The position numbers were made by a program, and so were the translations under genes. Below, in pieces: positions 1-4,803 of a DNA stretch of 9,901 bases. The stretch covers positions 1-9,901 of the forward strand of contig CANKNK010000038.1 in NCBI GenBank assembly GCA_947483455.1, read 5' to 3'. Every line of letters starts with the position of its first letter. Positions within the stretch are counted from its first letter, which is position 1. Origin of the DNA: Comamonadaceae bacterium (lineage in GTDB: Bacteria; Pseudomonadota; Gammaproteobacteria; Burkholderiales; Burkholderiaceae_C). The notes below the pieces were generated by a model that was not told the origin of the DNA, ran no database searches, and saw only the letters and a program-made list of their open reading frames with translations.

Positions 1-390
1 AAGCATCTCAAGAACGGCGGCCTGATTTGCTCCCACCGCGGCCCCGGCGGCGGGTACCAGCTTCAGCAGTCCGTCGAGCACCTATCGGTTTGGGATGTGG
101 TTTCGTGCTTCAAAGACAACGACCCACCTGTCAAGGCGGGCCAGGAGAGCCCTGAGAGTGAGGCTGCATTGGCCCTGGCAATCGAGTTGCAAGAAGCGGT
201 TTGCCAGCACCTACAGGCCTACCCCTTGACCGACGTGCTGGCACAACTGCCACCAGTTGAGCCGGACCACATGCACTCGCGCTCCATGCATACGGCCTTT
301 CATCTGAAGCCCTTGAACCAGCCTGGCCCACCTTTGGCTCCAAGTTGGGTGTTTGATCTGGCGAAGTTCACCCACGCGGCGCATGCTTGA
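1..390 (+). CDS. Rrf2-family transcriptional regulator, C-terminal part (5' truncated by window)
   Basis: The frame is open from base 1, so the N-terminus lies outside the window. The first visible residues (KHLKNGGLICSHRGPGGGYQL) match the end of the winged helix-turn-helix of Rrf2/IscR-type DNA-binding regulators, where L-x-x-x-G-L-(I/V)-x-S-x-R-G-P-G-G-G-Y is the wing signature. The next segment (SVWDVVSCF) fits the following helix. Family members are cytosolic dimeric repressors or activators, several of which sense Fe-S status, redox state or NO through three closely spaced cysteines after this helix. Here that region reads P-P-V-K-A-G-Q-E-S-P-E-S-E-A and has no cysteine, so cluster binding by the IscR-type triad is unlikely. 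About 50 residues after the dimerisation helix form a Pro/His-rich tail not seen in IscR. The next gene starts 9 bases later. Family assignment is firm; the target genes are unknown. Confidence 0.85.
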   Translation, partial: KHLKNGGLICSHRGPGGGYQLQQSVEHLSVWDVVSCFKDNDPPVKAGQESPESEAALALAIELQEAVCQHLQAYPLTDVLAQLPPVEPDHMHSRSMHTAFHLKPLNQPGPPLAPSWVFDLAKFTHAAHA

Positions 391-392
391 GG
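389..392 (+). promoter_or_regulatory. Ribosome binding site GAGG for the gene at 400
   Basis: GAGG lies 7 bases ahead of the ATG at 400 and overlaps the TGA stop of the upstream regulator (388-390). This supports the 400 start and suggests that translation of the two genes is linked. Confidence 0.5.
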
Positions 393-399
393 CGGACCT

Positions 400-720
400 A
401 TGAAAATTTCTTACGTGTTGTGGAATAAAACGGGGAAAGGACGCAAAGTCCCCGAAGGACAGTCATGGCAGTGGATCCACGAAGTGGAAGATGAGCACCA
501 AATGGCGAATGTCTTCAAAAGGCTTAAGAAAACTATTCGCGAATGCCGACTAGCCCTGGTAAACCTACACATCGAACAGCGAGATTGCTCAGACGAAATG
601 TTGGAGCGAGCAACCTTCGCCTACAAAGGCCCCATCCTTTATGACGAAAGTATATCGCCCAAAAGAATAATGCATGTGCATGAAGATACGTTTGAAACGC
701 AAGACGCTGAGACCGCCTAA
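400..720 (+). CDS. Hypothetical protein, 106 aa, family not recognised
   Basis: A complete ATG-to-TAA frame with a well-placed GAGG ribosome binding site that overlaps the stop of the upstream Rrf2 gene; the next gene begins 2 bases after its stop. This spacing argues for a real gene in an operon. The protein is soluble and charged. It has no signal peptide or membrane segment and only two well-separated cysteines (near residues 49 and 63), so no obvious metal site. The central part (about 33-60) is basic and likely helical (MANVFKRLKKTIRECRLALV), and the C-terminus is acidic. I recognise no domain and assign no function. Position between an Rrf2 regulator and a DCC thiol protein suggests co-expression with a redox or light-stress group, but that is inference only. 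Confidence 0.7.
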   Translation: MKISYVLWNKTGKGRKVPEGQSWQWIHEVEDEHQMANVFKRLKKTIRECRLALVNLHIEQRDCSDEMLERATFAYKGPILYDESISPKRIMHVHEDTFETQDAETA

Positions 721-722
721 CC

Positions 723-1088
723 ATGCACTCGACGGCTACCCCCACTACGGTCTTGTATGACGGCTCTTGCCCAATTTGCAGCCGCGAGATAGAGCAATAC
801 AAAAAAGGGGATCCGCGCGGCGAAATTTGCTGGCTAGATGTGTCAAGCCCGAAATTCGTAGCGCCTCCCGGACAAAGCGCGCAAGCACTTATGCAACGAT
901 TTCATGTCATCAGGCCGGACGGCTCCATGGTCTCCGGCGCTGCTGCATTCATTCACCTGTGGGAACAACTGCCGGGCTGGAGGCAGCTGGCCCGCTTGGG
1001 CCGATTGCCGGGGATGTTGAAGTTGCTGGATTTCGGGTACGAAAAATTTTTGATTTTTCGCCCTAAGCTGCAAAAAATATTTGCGTAG
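723..1088 (+). CDS. DCC-family (DUF393) thiol-disulfide oxidoreductase-like protein
   Basis: The 121-residue product carries the hallmark N-terminal motif L-Y-D-G-S-C-P-I-C (C16-x2-C19) right after a first beta strand, as in the DCC/DUF393 family. The family is named for its conserved Asp-Cys-Cys signature and is predicted to have a thioredoxin-like thiol-disulfide activity; for most members this is not proven. The usual pattern continues: a WLDVSS strand, an M-x-x-F-H-V-I-R-P-D-G segment, G-A-A-A-F followed by W, and a C-terminal hydrophobic helix with Y and F. Length is typical. The protein is cytosolic, with no signal peptide. It starts 2 bases after the previous stop with no strong ribosome binding site, so translation probably depends on coupling. 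DCC genes often occur near short-chain dehydrogenase and photolyase genes, as here, although the functional link is unknown. Confidence 0.88.
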   Translation: MHSTATPTTVLYDGSCPICSREIEQYKKGDPRGEICWLDVSSPKFVAPPGQSAQALMQRFHVIRPDGSMVSGAAAFIHLWEQLPGWRQLARLGRLPGMLKLLDFGYEKFLIFRPKLQKIFA

Positions 1089-1097
1089 TCATTACAT

Positions 1098-1127
1098 TTG
1101 AAACCCCGAAAATTAGCACCGTATGAT
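1098..1127 (+). promoter_or_regulatory. Candidate sigma70-type promoter ahead of the SDR gene
   Basis: TTGAAA (1098-1103) and TATGAT (1122-1127) each match the -35 and -10 consensus at 5 of 6 positions and are separated by 18 bases. Transcription would start near 1134, about 5 bases before the ATG at 1139, giving an almost leaderless mRNA. Seen by eye only; no mapped start site. Confidence 0.4.
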
Positions 1128-1138
1128 GCTGGAACCCC

Positions 1139-1852
1139 ATGATGCACACTCCTCCGCTTTTTGCCACTGGTCAGTACCAGGCCTTGGTGGTCGGCTCGAG
1201 CGGAGCGATTGGCGGTGCGTTTGCAAAAGCGTTTCAAGCAGATCCTCGGTGCACCCATGTGGAACTTGTTTCCCGCGATTCGAGCAGTGACTTCGACCTT
1301 ACCGATCACGAATCCATCCGTGCTCAAGCCATATTATCCAGCGCCCGGGGTCCCTACCAAATCATCATCGACGCGACAGGCGCGCTTGCAATCAATGGAG
1401 TAGGACCGGAGAAAGCGCTTAACAGCCTTCATCCGGAACACTTGATGCAAGCCTATTTGATCAATACCATCGGTCCGGCCATGGTATTGCGCTACTTTGC
1501 GCCCTTATTGGCAAGGGGCTCCTCGGTATATGCAAAACTTTCTGCGCGGGTTGGCAGCATCACCGACAACCAAAAAGGCGGGTGGTACGGTTACCGAAGT
1601 TCAAAAGCTGCTTTGAATATGATCTTGCAAACTGCGGCGATCGAACTACAGCGTAAAAACCCAGCTCTGCACGTCGTAGCGCTGCAGCCCGGAACAGTAC
1701 GGTCCACATTGTCCCAAGCGTTTACTAGCTCAGCCAGCCCAGTTCTTGAACCTGCGCAATCTGTATCTGGAATGCTTCATGCATTAAAAGCGTTGCAGCC
1801 AAAATCTGGAGCCTATTTCCTGGACTACCAAGGTATTGAAATACCTTGGTGA
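1139..1852 (+). CDS. Short-chain dehydrogenase/reductase (SDR), C-factor-like
   Basis: A 237-residue classical-size SDR. The Rossmann nucleotide-binding motif is G19-S-S-G-A-I-G25, after the beta strand YQALVV. An Asp in DFDLTD (near 53) follows the usual adenine-side region. N109 in LINTIGP corresponds to the structural Asn of helix 4. The catalytic triad is visible as S140 (RVGS), Y152 and K156 (Y-R-S-S-K), followed by the family's Q-P-G-T-V (about 183-187). It should therefore be a cytosolic NAD(P)(H)-dependent oxidoreductase. The substrate cannot be read from sequence; the overall look recalls the CsgA/C-factor subgroup, often found beside photolyase genes. Two ATGs lie in tandem (1139, 1142), with only a weak GGAA upstream. 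A near-perfect palindrome covers its last codons. The gene sits 50 bases after the DCC gene and may have its own promoter. Confidence 0.9.
   Translation: MMHTPPLFATGQYQALVVGSSGAIGGAFAKAFQADPRCTHVELVSRDSSSDFDLTDHESIRAQAILSSARGPYQIIIDATGALAINGVGPEKALNSLHPEHLMQAYLINTIGPAMVLRYFAPLLARGSSVYAKLSARVGSITDNQKGGWYGYRSSKAALNMILQTAAIELQRKNPALHVVALQPGTVRSTLSQAFTSSASPVLEPAQSVSGMLHALKALQPKSGAYFLDYQGIEIPW
1827..1850. repeat. 24-bp near-perfect palindrome at the end of the SDR gene
   Basis: ACCAAGGTAT (1827-1836), TGAA loop, ATACCTTGGT (1841-1850): a 10-bp perfect stem, or 11 bp if the T-A of the loop pairs. It encodes the last residues of the SDR and includes the T of its stop codon. As RNA it would form a strong hairpin with a tetraloop. 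Only AAAATTTC follows, not a clear U-tract, so it may be a weak terminator, an mRNA 3'-end stabiliser or a protein-binding palindrome. Confidence 0.7.
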
Positions 1853-1921
1853 AAATTTCAAGCTAGCCGGACTTGTTTTGCGAGAAGGCCATGTTTTTCA
1901 TTCAAGCTCATTTACACATAA

Positions 1922-2098
1922 ATGAAACCCAGTTTCAAAGGTAATAAACAGTCGCTGCCGAGCAAACTCTGTTCCGTATGCGCCCGCACGATGACTTGGC
2001 GCAAGGCCTGGGCTAGGAACTGGGAGTCGGTACGGTATTGCTCAGATACCTGTCGCGATAAAAAGCATTCAGTTGGTAAGCAGGCCCCCCATGGCTGA
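1922..2098 (+). CDS. DUF2256 small zinc-ribbon protein (58 aa)
   Basis: An ATG-to-TGA frame of 58 codons. The product carries the DUF2256 signature: a basic L-P-S-K start, C17-x2-C20, T-W-R-K-x-W (25-30), N-W-E-S-V-R-Y, then C40-x3-C44-R. The four cysteines should form a single small zinc-binding site. The family's biochemical role is unknown, but it commonly sits next to cryptochrome/photolyase genes, as here. The ATG follows an in-frame TAA directly, so no longer N-terminus is possible; no strong ribosome binding site is visible. Its stop overlaps the start of the photolyase gene: the ATG at 2091 lies inside the last codons and the TGA is at 2096-2098, an 8-base overlap that points to translational coupling. 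Being under 60 residues, it is easily missed by automatic gene calling. Confidence 0.88.
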   Translation: MKPSFKGNKQSLPSKLCSVCARTMTWRKAWARNWESVRYCSDTCRDKKHSVGKQAPHG

Positions 2099-3662
2099 GT
2101 CGCTTAGGCTGCCATCTACACAGCCCACCACGGTGCGCAACCTGGTCATTGTTCTGGGCGATCAGCTCGACCTTCAGTCGTCCGCGTTGCAGGGCTTTGA
2201 TGCGGCACAAGACCTAGTCTGGATGGCCGAGGTCGCCGAAGAGTCCACCCATGTCTGGTCGGCCAAGCAGCGTATCGCAGTATTTTTAAGCGCCATGCGT
2301 CACTTTGCGCAATCCTTGCGCGCGCTAGGCCTGCCCTTGGATTACACCCGCTTGGACGCTTTGGACAATGCGGGAACATTGGCACTAGAACTCGGCAAGG
2401 CGATTACCCAACTTCAACCCCAAGCACTGGTGATGAGTGCTCCGGGAGATTGGCGGGTGCTGCAAAGCCTACGCACTGTGGCCAAAACTTACGAATTGGC
2501 CTTAGACCTGCGCGATGACACCCATTTCTTCAGCACCGTGCGCGAATTTGCGAGCTATGCCCAAGGCAAAAAACAAGTGCGCCTGGAATACTGGTATCGC
2601 GAACTGCGCAGAACCCACAATATCCTGATGGACGGCAAGGACCCCATGGGTGGGCAGTGGAATTTTGATGCGGACAACCGCGAAGCGTTTGGTAAAGCGG
2701 GCCCCCAAAATGTTCCTCCGCCAAGCCGCTTTGTACCGGACAACATCACCCAAGAGGTATTGGCGCTCGTCGAAACACGCTTTGCCAGTCACCCCGGCAG
2801 TTTGCACAGCTTCGCTTGGCCGGTGACGCGGTCCCAAGCTTTGATGGCCTTAGAGACGTTTATCGCGCAGCGCCTGCCACTTTTCGGCAAGTATGAAGAT
2901 GCCATGTGGGTGGGCGAGGCCTGGCTTTACCACTCGCACCTGAGTTGCGCCCTCAACCTCAAACTCTTAAACCCCCGCGAAGTCGTGCAGGCCGCCGTAG
3001 ATGCCTATAGCAAGGGCCACGCGCCACTGGCAGCTGTGGAGGGCTTTATTCGCCAAATTCTGGGTTGGCGCGAATATGTGCGAGGTATCTATTGGCTGCA
3101 TATGCCGCAGTACCTGGAACGCAATGCGCTCAATGCACAAGCTGCCCTCCCCGCTTGGTACTGGACCGGACAAACCGAGATGGCATGCCTGAAAGACGCG
3201 ATTACGCAAACGCTGGAGCATGGCTATGCCCACCACATCCAACGGCTGATGGTGACAGGCTTATACGCCCTATTGCTCGGCGTCAAACCGCAAGCGGTAC
3301 ACACTTGGTACCTGAGCGTTTATGTGGACGCGGTGGAGTGGGTGGAATTACCCAATACCCTGGGTATGGGACAGTTTGGCGACGGCGGGCTGATGGCCAG
3401 CAAACCCTATGTCGCGAGTGGCAAATACATCCAGCGCATGAGCAACCACTGCGCAGGCTGCACGTACGATCCAGCCCAATCGACCGGCCCGCGCGCGTGT
3501 CCGTTCACTACCTTGTATTGGGACTTTTTAATGCGTCACGAGGACGACCTTAAGAAAAACCCGCGCATGGCCATGCAACTGAAGAACCTGGGACGACTCG
3601 ATGCCACAGCGCGTGACAGCGTTACAGCACATGCCACGGCCCACCGCAACGCCCAGCTGTAG
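2091..3662 (+). CDS. [4Fe-4S] bacterial cryptochrome/photolyase (FeS-BCP, PhrB-like (6-4) photolyase)
   Basis: A 523-residue protein (counted from ATG 2091) of the deoxyribodipyrimidine photolyase-related family. The N-terminal antenna-domain strand NLVIVLGDQL opens it; the C-terminal FAD domain includes FIRQILGWREYVRG and W-V-E-L-P-N-T-L-G-M-G-Q-F-G-D. Four cysteines, C366, C454, C457 and C470 (E-M-A-C; N-H-C-A-G-C; R-A-C-P-F), have the same spacing (88, 3, 13) as the cluster ligands known for Agrobacterium PhrB (C350, C438, C441, C454). The double His of Y-A-H-H-I lies 15 and 16 residues after the first Cys, matching PhrB H365/H366 at the lesion site. The expected role is blue-light-driven repair of (6-4) photoproducts with FAD, an Fe-S cluster and a lumazine antenna; a signalling role like CryB is possible. 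An in-frame TTG at 2073 would add six residues, but the ATG that overlaps DUF2256 is preferred. Confidence 0.93.
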   Translation: MAESLRLPSTQPTTVRNLVIVLGDQLDLQSSALQGFDAAQDLVWMAEVAEESTHVWSAKQRIAVFLSAMRHFAQSLRALGLPLDYTRLDALDNAGTLALELGKAITQLQPQALVMSAPGDWRVLQSLRTVAKTYELALDLRDDTHFFSTVREFASYAQGKKQVRLEYWYRELRRTHNILMDGKDPMGGQWNFDADNREAFGKAGPQNVPPPSRFVPDNITQEVLALVETRFASHPGSLHSFAWPVTRSQALMALETFIAQRLPLFGKYEDAMWVGEAWLYHSHLSCALNLKLLNPREVVQAAVDAYSKGHAPLAAVEGFIRQILGWREYVRGIYWLHMPQYLERNALNAQAALPAWYWTGQTEMACLKDAITQTLEHGYAHHIQRLMVTGLYALLLGVKPQAVHTWYLSVYVDAVEWVELPNTLGMGQFGDGGLMASKPYVASGKYIQRMSNHCAGCTYDPAQSTGPRACPFTTLYWDFLMRHEDDLKKNPRMAMQLKNLGRLDATARDSVTAHATAHRNAQL

Positions 3663-3686
3663 GCTTACCGAAGATTTTGACAATAC

Positions 3687-3705
3687 CCCACAAAGCCCCT
3701 GTGGG
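3687..3705. terminator. Weak hairpin between convergent genes, possible shared terminator
   Basis: CCCACA (3687-3692) pairs with TGTGGG (3700-3705) around a 7-base loop, in the 43-base gap between the photolyase stop and the stop of the oppositely oriented cyclase gene. No good U-tract follows on the + strand, and only a T-containing stretch follows on the - strand. The location fits a bidirectional terminator, but the signal is weak. Confidence 0.35.
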
Positions 3706-4803
3706 TCATAGATTGCTGGTGCGATTCAAAAGAAACCAGGTATTCATTGCCCCCTTACCTACAATATCTTTAGGCCCCATGTTTTCAGAAATAAAACTCT
3801 TTCCAAGTCTGAGTTGCGTGGAGTCAGTGATTTGTATTCTTCCTGGAACGCCTTGAGACTCCATTCGACTCGCTGTATTTACAACATCACCCCAAATATC
3901 GTATAAGAATTTGCGCACCCCAATCACACCAGCCACGACGGAACCACTATTTAGGCCCACTCTTATTTCAAAATGGTAGTCATTTTCTTTATTGAATTTT
4001 TCCATGACTTCGAGCATATCAAAGGCGGCGTGTGCCGCCTGCTCGGCATGATTAGACTTGGGAATCGGCAAACCTGCCGCCGCCATATAAGAGTCTCCAA
4101 TAGTTTTTATTTTTTCGAGACCACGATGGTCAGTAATATTATCAAACTTCGTGAAAATCTCATTTAACACATCCACCAATACTCTGGCGCTTACAGTTTC
4201 AGTGAATTTGGTAAACCCAACGATGTCCGCAAAAAGGACGGTCACTTCTGGAAAAGTATCAGCAATTACTTCTGAAAAATTATCTGCTTTAAATTCCGGC
4301 TGATTCTTCAAGCGCTTTACGATTACTTCTGGAAGCACATTATTCAACAAACGTTCAGACACTTTTTGCTCAGCTACGATTTGCTCGAACAGGTTATTGG
4401 TTTGCAAATTAAGTAAACGAACCTCTAGAAGATTTTGGACACGAACCAAGACTTCTGCCAGATTAAAGGGCTTACTAATAAAATCTCTTGCCCCGGACTT
4501 CAATGCACGCAACTTCTCTTCAGGTTGTGCCGTTATAACCAGTACAGGCAGGTATCCGCTGGTTTCAATTTCCCTAAGGCTTTCCATTACTTGGAACCCA
4601 TCCATGACTGGCATGTGCAGATCCAAAAGTATCAAATCATAGTTATTATTTTTATGTAACTGATAAACCTCCTGCGGAATTTGGGTAGAAGCTATTGATG
4701 TGTAACCCGCACTGCGAAGTATTCTTTCCAAAAGTAGCACATTCGCCGCTTGATCATCTACGATGAGTAGATTAGCTTTTAAAATGTCTGATTTATTTAT
4801 CAC
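3706..4803 (-). CDS. Response regulator with class III adenylate cyclase output domain (REC-CYC)
   Basis: A 365-residue cytosolic protein that should convert ATP to cAMP under phosphorylation control. Receiver domain about 10-127: acidic pair D16-D17, phospho-acceptor D61 (L-L-D-L-H-M-P), T91 and K111 (S-K-P-F). A linker helix (about 128-165) leads to the cyclase domain (about 185-360). Metal-binding aspartates are D193 (F-A-D-I-V-G-F-T) and D237 (T-I-G-D-S-Y-M-A). Adenine-selecting residues are K233 (E-K-I-K-T) and D302 (Y-D-I-W-G), where guanylate cyclases have Glu and Cys. Transition-state residues N309 and R313 (V-N-T-A-S-R-M) are present. All parts needed for a homodimeric active enzyme are intact. 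The GTG start at 4803 overlaps the TGA stop of the upstream kinase (GTGA), so the pair is translationally coupled and the kinase is the obvious phosphodonor. Confidence 0.93.
   Translation of the reverse strand: MINKSDILKANLLIVDDQAANVLLLERILRSAGYTSIASTQIPQEVYQLHKNNNYDLILLDLHMPVMDGFQVMESLREIETSGYLPVLVITAQPEEKLRALKSGARDFISKPFNLAEVLVRVQNLLEVRLLNLQTNNLFEQIVAEQKVSERLLNNVLPEVIVKRLKNQPEFKADNFSEVIADTFPEVTVLFADIVGFTKFTETVSARVLVDVLNEIFTKFDNITDHRGLEKIKTIGDSYMAAAGLPIPKSNHAEQAAHAAFDMLEVMEKFNKENDYHFEIRVGLNSGSVVAGVIGVRKFLYDIWGDVVNTASRMESQGVPGRIQITDSTQLRLGKSFISENMGPKDIVGKGAMNTWFLLNRTSNL

Noticed and set aside
953..1327. 124-residue - strand frame across the DCC-SDR junction
   Set aside because: It is the antisense shadow of two well-supported + strand genes; its composition is Arg/Ser-rich and it has no recognisable motif.
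3065..3553. 162-residue + strand frame inside the photolyase gene
   Set aside because: An out-of-frame shadow of the photolyase FAD domain, which has full motif support; the alternative product is Arg/Pro-rich and lacks a domain.
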